A DNA stretch of 64,000 nt from Allacma fusca (Eukaryota > Arthropoda > Collembola > Symphypleona > Sminthuridae): positions 41,341,067-41,405,066 of the forward strand of contig OX359245.1 of NCBI GenBank assembly GCA_947179485.1. The letters are read 5' to 3'. Position numbers and translations under genes: made by a program. This document shows, piece by piece, positions 46,209 to 55,767 of this stretch (position 1 is the first letter of the stretch; every line of letters begins with the position of its first letter). The notes under the pieces were generated by a model, which ran no database searches, was not told the origin of the DNA, and was given only the letters and a program-made list of their open reading frames with translations.

Positions 46209-47822
46209 ATGTCCGATAAAAAGAAACCCTCAGCATCCAAACCTGACCCTAAGCCTTCTACAAGTCGCGTCACTCGTAAAAATTCTGACCCTGATTTAAA
46301 AGACGCTTCTGAATTAGCCAAGGTTTTACAACAAGCAAAAGCCAAAGCAAAAGCTACCTCTAGCAGTAGTAAAAAGTCACCACTATTACCTCCGCCATTA
46401 CCTATAAACACACCACCTCCACCGCCAGTTCCTCCAGTAGTCCCTCCCGCACAAGCTTCTCCTCCGAGAACTCCCAGTCCACAATATTCTACTCCACCAG
46501 GCACTCCACCGCCGATCTCTTTACCTCCACCACTCCCTCCACCGTTACCTGCTCTTCCATTAGTTACTCCAGTTACACGAACCGTTCCCTCTTTTAAGCG
46601 ACAAATATTAAAAGCCCGTAAAATCCAACATTTTTCACGTCACGGACCCTCTACCAAAACTCGCAAAGTCAAACCATTCAAAATGGCCGCAGCAGCAGCA
46701 GCAGCAACTCCAGTCAATGTCACGGTAAATACCGCTCCCATTCATTCCATTGTTGACTTCCAAAAGATTAAACAATTCATTCCCGCCACTCATGACGTTC
46801 ATGATTTCATAATTGACGTTCAACGTGTCGTGGCCCAATACCAATGGGATTGGCCCACTCTCCAAGGTCACACTCCCAATTTATTAGCTCGTGACCCCTT
46901 TCAATGGCTGCAAACCCAACTCGCCATAGCGCCACCCTCTATTGTTAGTATTGATACATTCTTCACGGCTCTCCGTGAACGCTATGCTAAGCCTCGACAG
47001 GTTTATCTCAATCAGTTAATTTCCCGTAAGCAAAAAGACAATGAATCGAGTGCCAAATTTTTGTATGATGTTGATAGTATTTGCACTCGCTATGACCCAA
47101 CCATGACTCAACCTGACCGTGTTGCTTGGGGAATGGAAGGCCTCCTTCCCAAGTACAAATCTGCAGCGGCAGGTTTTCCATTTACAAGCATAGCTGCTCT
47201 CGTTCGTTTTTGCGAACAACGAGAATTTGCAGATACAACTGCTGGACCTTCAGACATGGCTGCAAAAGTTAAATCTTTGGAAGAAACCATCCAAAAACTT
47301 ACCTTGTCTGATGCGCCTAATGCCCAAGCTAATTTTGCTTTTGTCCCTGGCCGCGGACGAGGTCGTGGCAATGGTCGCGGCAACTCACATAATAATAATA
47401 ATCACCGCGGTAATCAAGGCAACATTCATCAACCAGTTCCCCATCAGCCCCGAGGTAATAATAATAATAATAATCATAATAATAACAATAATAACAGAGG
47501 ACAAAATCAAAATCCCCACAAAGGCATGCAATGCTATAATTGTAATAAGTTTGGTCACATCAGTCGTGACTGCCGTTCGGGAAACCAACAGAGGGGGCCC
47601 AACCAGCGTGGTCAGGGTCCCCGCCCGAACTTTCGGAACAACAATTTCCGCGGAAACAACAATGGCTTCCGCAACAATCAAAACAACGGCAACAATCGCC
47701 GGAACGACCAAAATGCTCACAGATTGGAAATTTCATTCAATCCCAATCCGCCCCAAAACAATCAAACTCCCCAGAATCACTTTGCGAATCTTCAATATCC
47801 CTCCATAACTTACCCACAATAA
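46209..47822 (+). CDS. gag: Gag polyprotein of the Gypsy element
   Basis: A 537-codon frame. Lys/Ser-rich start, then a Pro-rich tract (about residues 58-125), an alanine run, a capsid-like helical region (about 180-350), and an Asn/Arg/Gly-rich nucleic-acid-binding tail with one CCHC zinc knuckle, CYNCNKFGHISRDC (residues 442-455). It forms the particle and packages the element RNA. Stop at 47820-47822. The pol ATG follows 20 bp later in the -1 frame, and the pol frame stays open upstream of that ATG through at least 47699, so a -1 frameshift is possible. The Asn-rich codons come from AAT/AAC repeats. Confidence 0.93.
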   Translation: MSDKKKPSASKPDPKPSTSRVTRKNSDPDLKDASELAKVLQQAKAKAKATSSSSKKSPLLPPPLPINTPPPPPVPPVVPPAQASPPRTPSPQYSTPPGTPPPISLPPPLPPPLPALPLVTPVTRTVPSFKRQILKARKIQHFSRHGPSTKTRKVKPFKMAAAAAAATPVNVTVNTAPIHSIVDFQKIKQFIPATHDVHDFIIDVQRVVAQYQWDWPTLQGHTPNLLARDPFQWLQTQLAIAPPSIVSIDTFFTALRERYAKPRQVYLNQLISRKQKDNESSAKFLYDVDSICTRYDPTMTQPDRVAWGMEGLLPKYKSAAAGFPFTSIAALVRFCEQREFADTTAGPSDMAAKVKSLEETIQKLTLSDAPNAQANFAFVPGRGRGRGNGRGNSHNNNNHRGNQGNIHQPVPHQPRGNNNNNNHNNNNNNRGQNQNPHKGMQCYNCNKFGHISRDCRSGNQQRGPNQRGQGPRPNFRNNNFRGNNNGFRNNQNNGNNRRNDQNAHRLEISFNPNPPQNNQTPQNHFANLQYPSITYPQ

Positions 47823-47842
47823 ATCTGTCACCCGCTTCATCA

Positions 47843-50800
47843 ATGTGCCCATATATTATGTGCTATTTTGATGATGTCTCCATTGATGCATTAATTGATA
47901 CAGGAGCTTCTCATAATTTAATACAAAAGAATCACATCCCCTCCAGTGCAGTCATCACTCCTTGCCCACAAAGATTTGTTATCACCGCAGATAAAGCTCG
48001 CATTCCTACGTCCCATATAGCCTCCTTAACGTTCCAACTTGATAACTACTTTTACACAACAGACGCCCATGTCCTTGAAACGCTCACTCCTCCACTCATT
48101 CTTGGCTGTAAGTTTATTACACAGTTTGACTTTCATATACATCTGAACTCCAACTCCCTATACAACTCTCACGTATGTCATTACTTTCGTAAGCATGCAT
48201 ACTCAGCCACTTGCTCGTCTGAATGCGGCTGTTCCTCTCCCGTCAAAACATTATTTACTATACAACTTCCCCCTCGACACCAAATGTATGTACCTACTAC
48301 TCCACTACACACGTCTCACACGACATTTTTCAACCCTCATCCACTTATCGAAAAACAATACAAAGTAATCTTTCCTCCCGTCATCAACCCAGCGAAAAAT
48401 GTTTTGCTAGCCACAAACATTTCCACATCTACCCAGATTATTCCCGCTGATACTCTTTTAGGTCATGCTCAACGCTATGATTTTACCCAAAGCTTAAACA
48501 CAGCTCCGGTAATTCCTCAAAATCCAACCCCTTTTACTCCGGCACAACTTCAATCCTTAAATATTAATCCTAAATTAAGACCAGCTGAACGCGCCTCGAT
48601 CATTAATCTCCTTAATAAGTATTCATATTTATTTGCATGGACACTTATGGATCTTCAAGTTTGTACCCTTCCTCCCATGCGAATTACGTTAAATTCTGAC
48701 ACTCCAGTTCAGGCTAAACCCTACCGCTTGAGCACCACGGAGCGTGAGATTTTAAAGCAAGAATTAGATAAATTAATTCAAGCAGGTATAATTGTTCCCT
48801 GTGAAAACTCCAATTATTCCACCCCTGTATTTTTAGTCCGCCAAAAATTAGGTAAATGGCGACTCGTCTGTGATTTTCAAAAACTAAATAAAATCACGGT
48901 AGACGAAATATTCCCTCTCCCAAGGATTGATGACTTGCTTTTTCAGTTACGAAGCGCTGCGTATTTTTCCCCCTTAGATTTATTTAGCGGTTATTACCAA
49001 GCCCTCATCCACCCGGATGATCAGCATTTAACTGCTATTGTCACTGAATTCGGACTATATATGTACCTACGTGTATGTTTTGGTCTGAAAAATGCCCCTG
49101 CCTACTTTCAAAGGCTAGCTGCTCGTACTCTCGGTACTTTAAGATACACACACGCTGTATCTTATATTGATGACATTATACCCTACAGTAAAGACTTTCC
49201 CTCTCACCTGGTCGCCATAGAACTTGTATTTCAACGATTAGCTAAAGTTAATTTTCGCATGAATCCCAAAAAGTGTTTCTTTGGTATGCAAGAACATGTA
49301 GTGTTTGGATTCTTTTTGTCCCAAAAAGGTCTATCTACTGAATCAGCAAAAGTAGCTGCAATCATGGAACAGCCCAAACCCAATAATTTAGAAACTCTAC
49401 GCAAATTTTTAGGCACTATAGGCTATTATCGCAGATTTATTTGGAACTTTGCTCAAATAGCTGCTCCTCTCCAAGGATTATTGAAGAAACATTCTCTTTA
49501 TCATTGGAGCCCAGACTGTGATAAGGCATTTTTGACTCTCAAAAATGCGCTATGCACAGCTCAGGTCCTTAGACACTATGATCCCACACTCCCATGTATT
49601 TTATATACGGATGCAAGTAATTTAGCCATAGCTGGCATTTTACATCAACAATTTGAAGATGGTGAACACCCAATTTATTTTATTTCCAGAGCTTTGACTC
49701 CAGCTGAGAAAAATTGGGGTGCTACTGAAAAAGAATGTTTAGCGGTAGTATTCGCCACAAGAAAGCTTCGAGAATTTTTATATCTCAAACCTTTCATAAT
49801 TGTTACTGACCATCCCGCTTTATGTTATTTAAAATGCCAACGTAATCCCACCGCCCGACTTACTCGTATGGCTGTAATTTTAGAACAATTTCGCTATGTA
49901 ATTAGGTATAAGAAAGGTACTCTACATAGGAACGTAGATGGTGTCTCTCGTTGCCCCTACGCTCTTTCCACTACAAAAGACACGGAAGATGATCTTACAA
50001 TACCAGGTCTTACAGCCCAATCTCCCACATCCAGCCCCAAGCCACTCCCAGCAATACCTCTCATTAATCCTGCTGATTTAAAGCATGCTCAAGCTATTGA
50101 TCATACTTTAAATAAATTATTGCAGAAAAAGCGCTCCAAATTAATTCCCAATGATGATGGTATTTATTTTATTCAATTTAATCCCCGCAATCCTAAACTT
50201 TTAGTCATCCCTAAAGCTATGATTCCCATCGTGTTACAAAATGCTCACAATCATCCCCTTGGTGGTCATTTGAATTTTCAGAGGACTTTGGCACGTCTCC
50301 GTCCATTTTATTGGTGGAGATCAATTACATCAGACACATTTAAGCACTGTACTCATTGCCCAGAGTGCCAAAGTCGCCAGCACCTCACCAAATTACGTAT
50401 GGACAGTTTGAAAAACATTCCCATAAAAATTCCAGCGAGCACATATGCTATGGATCTATTAGGCCCCTTTCGTGAAACTCCGAGAGGCAATAAATATGTA
50501 CTCGTCCTCACCGACTTATTTACCAAATGGGTACATACTTCCCTCCTTCCCAACAGAGAAGCTGCCCATATAGCCATGCATTTGGAATCTTTTATTTTAA
50601 CATTTCCAGGCATGTCTATATTAATTTCTGACGGAGCTGCGGAGTTTAAATCTGCAACTCTACAAGAATTATTAAAACGGTTTAATATTACACATCATGT
50701 AAGTATGCCCTTTCACCCCCGTTCCCACGGAATTGTAGAGAGATTAAATCAAACTCTCGCAATTATGCTCAGCAAATTTGTTTCGGACAATCAGTTAGAT

Positions 50801-51634
50801 TGGGACATATTTGTTCCGTATGTAATTACTGCATATAATACTTCCGAGCATTCAGTTACAAAAATTTCCCCTTTTCAAGCATTCTTCGGTAGAGCTCCTC
50901 CAGCCCCTCTACTCAACTCCATTCCCAATACACTTTTACAAATGACTCAGCTCAGCGCTTCTCAGGTCAAAATTATGCATCAAAGAATATCCCAGTTAAT
51001 TAAAAAGGCTCAATTACAAGCCAAAGAACGATTTGATGCTATGTATCAACCCTTAGAGTTTAAAGTTGGTTCCCACGTTCGATTTTATCTCCCTCAGCGA
51101 AAAATTGGTTTGTCTGACAAACTTCTTTGTCGTTGGGTTGGACCTTATACCATAACTTATATTGATAAGAACAATAATGCTGACTTAGTTTTAACCTTTC
51201 CCTCTACTAAGCTTCGACCTAGTATTAAGTGTCACCTCTCCCAACTCAAGCTCATAAAAATTGATTTGGGGGATGGCATTATTCATCCCGAGTATGTATA
51301 TACTACGGAAGACCAGCACGAATTTGACGCTTGGTTGACACAATTTCCCTCCGACACCCCAAACTCCGATTCCTCTCTCCCTTCTCCCATCCGTAAACAT
51401 TCCACACGTCCTTCACGCAAAATGAAACTACAACCGTCCACTTCTTCTGAAGACCGTCCAGTTAAGCGTTTAACTTCTCCTCCTCCAAACTTCTCGCCTC
51501 AAACTTTTGGTTATCACTCCACAAAGTTAAAATCAATTCTCAAATCTCCCCAACAAGTTGATAGCAATCATACAGTTCGACGTTCCACACGTTTACGAAA
51601 TAAAACAAAGAAAGTTACATTTTCCCATGTCTGA
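47843..51634 (+). CDS. pol: Pol polyprotein (PR-RT-RNaseH-IN) of the Gypsy element
   Basis: A 1263-codon frame. Aspartic protease with LIDTGASHNLI (Asp19). Reverse transcriptase with FPLPRIDDLL and the YIDD catalytic box (residues 441-444). RNase H with TDASNLAIAG (Asp590). Integrase with an HHCC zinc finger (HNHPLGGH...CTHCPEC), then Asp871, Asp930 and Glu966, the last two 35 residues apart as in retroviral integrases. No chromodomain was seen. The C-terminal 120 residues are basic and low complexity. No stops or frameshifts. It copies the element RNA and inserts the cDNA. The last 8 bp overlap a possible start of the long downstream frame at 51627. Confidence 0.96.
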   Translation: MCPYIMCYFDDVSIDALIDTGASHNLIQKNHIPSSAVITPCPQRFVITADKARIPTSHIASLTFQLDNYFYTTDAHVLETLTPPLILGCKFITQFDFHIHLNSNSLYNSHVCHYFRKHAYSATCSSECGCSSPVKTLFTIQLPPRHQMYVPTTPLHTSHTTFFNPHPLIEKQYKVIFPPVINPAKNVLLATNISTSTQIIPADTLLGHAQRYDFTQSLNTAPVIPQNPTPFTPAQLQSLNINPKLRPAERASIINLLNKYSYLFAWTLMDLQVCTLPPMRITLNSDTPVQAKPYRLSTTEREILKQELDKLIQAGIIVPCENSNYSTPVFLVRQKLGKWRLVCDFQKLNKITVDEIFPLPRIDDLLFQLRSAAYFSPLDLFSGYYQALIHPDDQHLTAIVTEFGLYMYLRVCFGLKNAPAYFQRLAARTLGTLRYTHAVSYIDDIIPYSKDFPSHLVAIELVFQRLAKVNFRMNPKKCFFGMQEHVVFGFFLSQKGLSTESAKVAAIMEQPKPNNLETLRKFLGTIGYYRRFIWNFAQIAAPLQGLLKKHSLYHWSPDCDKAFLTLKNALCTAQVLRHYDPTLPCILYTDASNLAIAGILHQQFEDGEHPIYFISRALTPAEKNWGATEKECLAVVFATRKLREFLYLKPFIIVTDHPALCYLKCQRNPTARLTRMAVILEQFRYVIRYKKGTLHRNVDGVSRCPYALSTTKDTEDDLTIPGLTAQSPTSSPKPLPAIPLINPADLKHAQAIDHTLNKLLQKKRSKLIPNDDGIYFIQFNPRNPKLLVIPKAMIPIVLQNAHNHPLGGHLNFQRTLARLRPFYWWRSITSDTFKHCTHCPECQSRQHLTKLRMDSLKNIPIKIPASTYAMDLLGPFRETPRGNKYVLVLTDLFTKWVHTSLLPNREAAHIAMHLESFILTFPGMSILISDGAAEFKSATLQELLKRFNITHHVSMPFHPRSHGIVERLNQTLAIMLSKFVSDNQLDWDIFVPYVITAYNTSEHSVTKISPFQAFFGRAPPAPLLNSIPNTLLQMTQLSASQVKIMHQRISQLIKKAQLQAKERFDAMYQPLEFKVGSHVRFYLPQRKIGLSDKLLCRWVGPYTITYIDKNNNADLVLTFPSTKLRPSIKCHLSQLKLIKIDLGDGIIHPEYVYTTEDQHEFDAWLTQFPSDTPNSDSSLPSPIRKHSTRPSRKMKLQPSTSSEDRPVKRLTSPPPNFSPQTFGYHSTKLKSILKSPQQVDSNHTVRRSTRLRNKTKKVTFSHV

Positions 51635-53552
51635 CCACAATGACCAGCAACAATCCCCAGTCCCCGCCTGTGTACCCTTATGTGCCAGGCATTGTCCAGT
51701 ACCCGACAACTCTGGGCATCAATCCTGCCATTCGACTCTCCGACAACCCCTGGACGGAATTAATCAAAGTTTATCTCCCCGGAACCCCGGACACGCTAAT
51801 CTGTTGCCCAGTATCCATTTGCACAGTTCAAATATTTCCCTATCAATTTGCCGACGCGTCTGGGAACGAACTCAGTTGTTACGACTCCTCAATTCCTATT
51901 CTGAAGAGGACCTTCCGCCATGTTGCTGTGGGAATTGTATTGCCGGACCAAATTCCCTCTCTTCTGGACCAGTTGAGCGCAACTTACTTCCAGGCAACAG
52001 TGAAACAATCCCAAATGTGGAACGAATTTCTCCTTCAACTACGCGACGCCCCACCGAATTACGTCTCAGCGACGCCCGTTATTTCAATCGATCCGCAAAT
52101 TCGGTTCGAACAAATATCTCGGGCATGTTTGGAATCAGCCAACATTTGTGCAATCCAAACCCGTCGATCCAATTGGATCAAGAAGCACGGGCCACGTCAA
52201 GGCCCTACTCTGACATTGCCTCAACAACTCCTGTCCACAGCTCCACCGGACCCCATACAAAACCCTCTCGCTCAACCGCCTCAACAAGGCCCTGTACATA
52301 TACCTTCACTTCCGAAAGTGACTTCACCGGAAGTGATGACGACAGTTTGCCAAACTCGCCCTCTCCCAACTCTGACGCCCGGCCCCCCGCCAACGACTCA
52401 TATGATGACTGGTACGACGCCTGTCAAGCCGCCGCAGCAATGGACTCAGACGACTGGGACGGTGATCGACCTCAGACCCCAAACGATAATGGAAACCATA
52501 CAACTAACTCCTCTCCATCAACCTCACCGAATCTACCCGGAACTCGTTCTCAACGAACAAGGGGAATTTGTGGAAGCCCCGTCAACTTTTCAACCTTAAT
52601 CATTATGATTTTTCTTTTTATTTTTGCCTGTGAAAGTGCTCCACTTGGCATTTGGGGAAGCCTCCCCAACCTCTCCAAGCTGACAGGTGCCGGAACAAAA
52701 CTAAACATGGCCCGGACCAATTCAATGCACAAAATGGTACCCCTTCAACGGTCAGTCAGTATCCAATCACTACCCTCCATGGCTCAGAACGGTAACAAAA
52801 ATTTTAATCTTCCCATGCAGGCTGCCCCTTCCAAGAAAAATAATGCGGTCAAAGTTATGGCTGCTGGAGCTGCTCTTATGGTAGCCCCACCAATTATAAG
52901 TAAAATCTTGGATTTCATTCCCTCTCGCTCCAACACCTTCCCCGAAATTCCAAAACCTGTCCTGGAAACTCCTCCTCCTCCTCCGCTCACTCCTTCCCCA
53001 CTCGAACAACGACTCTTGATAAACTCACCAATTACGATTGACGATTATAAAGACGATACTTTTAAGCCTTTCAAAGATGTTAATAATTACGATGCCAACA
53101 TAACTCGAATGTTAGAGGATTGGAAATCTATTCATAATTCTTTTCTCACCTTACAGAATAAGCAGGATGAGCCCGGCCAGACAGTTACTCTCACTACTAC
53201 CCTCTCTCCGCCTGTCCATGCTAAGCAAACAGCATCGGAGCCCATTCTTCCCGCTCTTCCGGTTCCAAAAATGGAAATTGGCGTTGGCGAGGGAGATTCC
53301 CAAGTTCTTCTCCGTATTTTCACTTTGTCAAGTACGGCCCTTTCAACCATTATTGGCTTTGGTTTAATTGTATATGGTTTATATTGTTATTACCGGTATC
53401 GTCAGCGAAACCGCCAGAACTCCCGAATCTCCCATGCCCTACCTAGCGCCTATTTCATCAATAATCCCCGCCCACACAACAATGCCCCGTACCCACCCAT
53501 CGTGGCCCTCAACAATTTATCCAACCAGCTGTCTGCCCGGACTCCAGCATAG
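51627..53552 (+). CDS. ORF4 / env-position membrane protein; start uncertain
   Basis: The frame is open from inside the pol end to 53552. Two starts are likely. From 51627 the product would be 641 residues with a Ser/Pro/Asp-rich N-terminal half. From the ATG at 52605, 5 bp after the ORF3 stop, it would be 315 residues beginning with a strong signal peptide (MIFLFIFACESA). Then come a hydrophobic AAGAALMVAPPIIS stretch, a Pro-rich spacer and a membrane helix near the C-terminus (STIIGFGLIVYGLYCYY) with a basic cytoplasmic tail. The short form looks like a type I membrane protein in the envelope position. No clear similarity to a known envelope family, so env function is inference only. Confidence 0.65.
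   Translation: MSDHNDQQQSPVPACVPLCARHCPVPDNSGHQSCHSTLRQPLDGINQSLSPRNPGHANLLPSIHLHSSNISLSICRRVWERTQLLRLLNSYSEEDLPPCCCGNCIAGPNSLSSGPVERNLLPGNSETIPNVERISPSTTRRPTELRLSDARYFNRSANSVRTNISGMFGISQHLCNPNPSIQLDQEARATSRPYSDIASTTPVHSSTGPHTKPSRSTASTRPCTYTFTSESDFTGSDDDSLPNSPSPNSDARPPANDSYDDWYDACQAAAAMDSDDWDGDRPQTPNDNGNHTTNSSPSTSPNLPGTRSQRTRGICGSPVNFSTLIIMIFLFIFACESAPLGIWGSLPNLSKLTGAGTKLNMARTNSMHKMVPLQRSVSIQSLPSMAQNGNKNFNLPMQAAPSKKNNAVKVMAAGAALMVAPPIISKILDFIPSRSNTFPEIPKPVLETPPPPPLTPSPLEQRLLINSPITIDDYKDDTFKPFKDVNNYDANITRMLEDWKSIHNSFLTLQNKQDEPGQTVTLTTTLSPPVHAKQTASEPILPALPVPKMEIGVGEGDSQVLLRIFTLSSTALSTIIGFGLIVYGLYCYYRYRQRNRQNSRISHALPSAYFINNPRPHNNAPYPPIVALNNLSNQLSARTPA
51640..52599 (+). CDS. ORF3 of the Gypsy element, unknown function
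   Basis: A 319-codon frame beginning 5 bp after the pol stop, with A at -3 of the ATG. The first 190 residues have a mixed, globular-looking composition (LSDNPWTELIKVYLPGTPDT, FRHVAVGIVLPDQIPSLLDQ). The rest is Pro/Thr/Gln-rich and ends in a more ordered YPELVLNEQGEFVEAP. No signal peptide or membrane segment. I recognise no family. The same DNA is also fully open in the frame of ORF4, so the region may code twice. Its place after pol is where env or accessory genes lie in other Gypsy elements. Confidence 0.7.
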   Translation: MTSNNPQSPPVYPYVPGIVQYPTTLGINPAIRLSDNPWTELIKVYLPGTPDTLICCPVSICTVQIFPYQFADASGNELSCYDSSIPILKRTFRHVAVGIVLPDQIPSLLDQLSATYFQATVKQSQMWNEFLLQLRDAPPNYVSATPVISIDPQIRFEQISRACLESANICAIQTRRSNWIKKHGPRQGPTLTLPQQLLSTAPPDPIQNPLAQPPQQGPVHIPSLPKVTSPEVMTTVCQTRPLPTLTPGPPPTTHMMTGTTPVKPPQQWTQTTGTVIDLRPQTIMETIQLTPLHQPHRIYPELVLNEQGEFVEAPSTFQP

Positions 53553-53823
53553 TTTTAAGCTCACCTTGATTTTCTAACGATAAGATGTACTAATACAATA
53601 TTGATTTTACACCTGTTCTCACCTTCACCTTAAATGATTACAGTATGTGTACTAGCTAGTAAAGAAAAACACAAAAACAATTTTTTTTTTTGCTTTTTGC
53701 ACTATCTCTTCTTTATTCTCCCTATCTTTGTTCAAACATACATACCAATTGTACTAACACAATATGAATTTTTAATGCAAATTATTAAATTTTGGGGACA
53801 AAATTTTCCCCGACCGCGCGGGA

Positions 53824-54341
53824 TGTTAGGTATGTATATAGAAATTACATAAATTAGTTAAGTCTCACATGAATAATTCATTAAGTTGTGAAACACACAA
53901 CCTTAGGTTAAGTCAGTTCAAAGTTACTTAAACACTTATTGTAAAGGTGCAATGTAAGCACTTCCCATCGGCTAAAAGCCGACGAGTGTCAACGTCCCGT
54001 TACATCCGTTATGATGTAACGTCTAGACTTAAGATTGTAAAAATAGGCTCAAGTAGCCACTTGTTAAGTTTAAGATTCTTCCAGACTCTTCAGTGAATAA
54101 CTGAGAGTCATTCCAGTAACACCTATTTTTAGTTGTTAATCTTCATTTCCTTTTCCTTTTGATTTCAATTATAAATAAAAGTAATTAGTCTTCGGATTAA
54201 TGTAAAATCATACTCAATCGTTTATTCATGATCATTCCTTTCATCAGCACGATTTCCAATTATTTACAAATTCTTGACATTTACATAAGTAAATAATCCA
54301 TGAGTTAGGATTTCATGGTATGACCATAACCTACTCTTACA
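53824..54341 (+). repeat. 3' LTR of the Gypsy element
   Basis: Base-for-base the same as the 5' LTR by eye over 518 bp. It is preceded by TTTTCCCCGACCGCGCGGGA, which may hold the end of the plus-strand primer region. Confidence 0.95.
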
Positions 54342-54848
54342 ATATTTTGAGACTTGACTAGAATAGACTAGGGCAACTTGCGAAAACACAGGACTTGACT
54401 AGACTTGACTTGCATGGCTTCATGGAAAAGCTAGTCAAGTCGCAATTACTTGAGGCTCCCTCATTTACTGAAAATCAAAACTAGAAAGCCAAATGTGAAA
54501 TTCCAATGTACTATAAACTTTCATCGTCAGGGGCGTTTAGTGTGCTTAAGTATAAAATTTCGTTTTGAAGGATCAAAACATGATATTGTCCCCTGAGCCA
54601 TGTGTTTAAGAAATATCTAGTTTTCAGTTACCATTTATTCTTCAACAAAGTTCCAAAAACTAACTACTTAGGCTGACTATTGTTTATTTTAAACTTTCCT
54701 ATCTGGTATATATGGATTTAACATGGGATTTTATCAGGTATATTATATGGAATTTCCACTGGGACGCACCAGGGAAATACATGACACAAGTAGTGGAATT
54801 TATTGTAGGTTGTAACCAGGGATGGGAAATTTAGTCAGACGACCTGCA

Positions 54849-55217
54849 GGATTGGATTAAGGGATTAAGCGAAAAAATTCCGATCACATGGATTGGATTA
54901 CGGGATTAAGCACAAAAATTCCGATCACATGGATTGGATTACGGGATTAAGCACAAAAATTCCGATCACATGGATTGGATTACGGGATTAAGCACAAAAA
55001 TTCCGATCACATGGATTGGATTACGGGTTTAAGCACAAAAATTCCGATCACATGGATTGGATTACGGGATTAAGCACAAAAATTCCGATCACATGGATTG
55101 GATTACGGGATTAAGCACAAAAATTCCGATCACATGGATTGGATTACTGGATTAAGCACAAAAATTCCGATCACATGGATTGGATTACGGGATTAAGCAC
55201 AAAATTTCCGATCAGTT
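54849..55217. repeat. Nine 41-bp tandem repeats (GGATTGGATTA units)
   Basis: Each unit contains GGATTGGATTACGGGATTAA followed by GCACAAAAATTCCGATCACAT. The first and last units differ slightly. Each holds two or three GGATTA-like sites. They lie 32 bp inside the hAT terminus, where transposase-binding arrays are usually found. No spacers of differing sequence, so not CRISPR. Confidence 0.95.
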
Positions 55218-55767
55218 GGATTAGAGTAAAGAATTCATAAAAATAAATAAAAATTCGCAGATTTACATGTGATTGGCGTTTTGATGTGGATTTTATTAAG
55301 GCCATTGAGAAAAACAAATTTTCTAACGGATTAGCACATAGACCAAATAAAATCTTACTGACAGTACATCAACGGGCCAACATTTGCCAATGCATAGATT
55401 TTTGAGCTATTGGGCACCGCAAATTCGGCATGGATTCGGATTGAGATAATGCGGTGACGTAAAAATCCAAATAGTTGGTTTAGTTAACAATGCTGGTCCC
55501 ATTGATTCAAATTCATTAGTATGAAGTTATGGATAAATTTTAACCAGAAATAGTCCAAAAATTAAAGATGTACATAGTTCAAATCACAATTCAAATCCAC
55601 ATGTTTATAACACACATTTCAATCATTATATTTAACTAAAATACTAATATAAAGAGTACTAAAAATACTAAAATATGTACAGATTTTGGGCACGAGAACG
55701 GAGACTTGTTACTTGGTAATCAGTAAAAGGCTTGAAACCACTTTAAAATCACAAAAGAACGACAATT

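Larger units (their letters stand above)
45170..54341 (+). mobile_element. Complete Gypsy-type LTR retrotransposon
   Basis: A 9172-bp element with two 518-bp LTRs that look identical over their whole length, and a 4-bp target duplication ATAT (45166-45169 and 54342-54345). Order: LTR, leader, gag, pol (protease, reverse transcriptase, RNase H, integrase), ORF3, ORF4, LTR. Domain order with integrase last is that of the Ty3/Gypsy group. A TGG follows the 5' LTR directly (45688) as a candidate primer-binding site; the tRNA was not identified. A purine/G-rich region lies just before the 3' LTR. All frames are open, so the insertion is very recent and the copy may be active. Confidence 0.96.

Noticed and set aside
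46178..47720. Minus-strand frames over gag
   Set aside because: Gly- and Val-rich readings are the complements of the Pro- and Asn-rich gag codons, with no family resemblance.
47227..47808. 193-codon frame inside gag
   Set aside because: It is the +1 frame of the Asn-rich, zinc-knuckle region and consists of Ile/Thr runs produced by AAT repeats; a shadow of gag.
54849..55217. Possible CRISPR-like array
   Set aside because: The units are contiguous 41-bp tandem repeats without unique spacers, in a eukaryotic hAT end.
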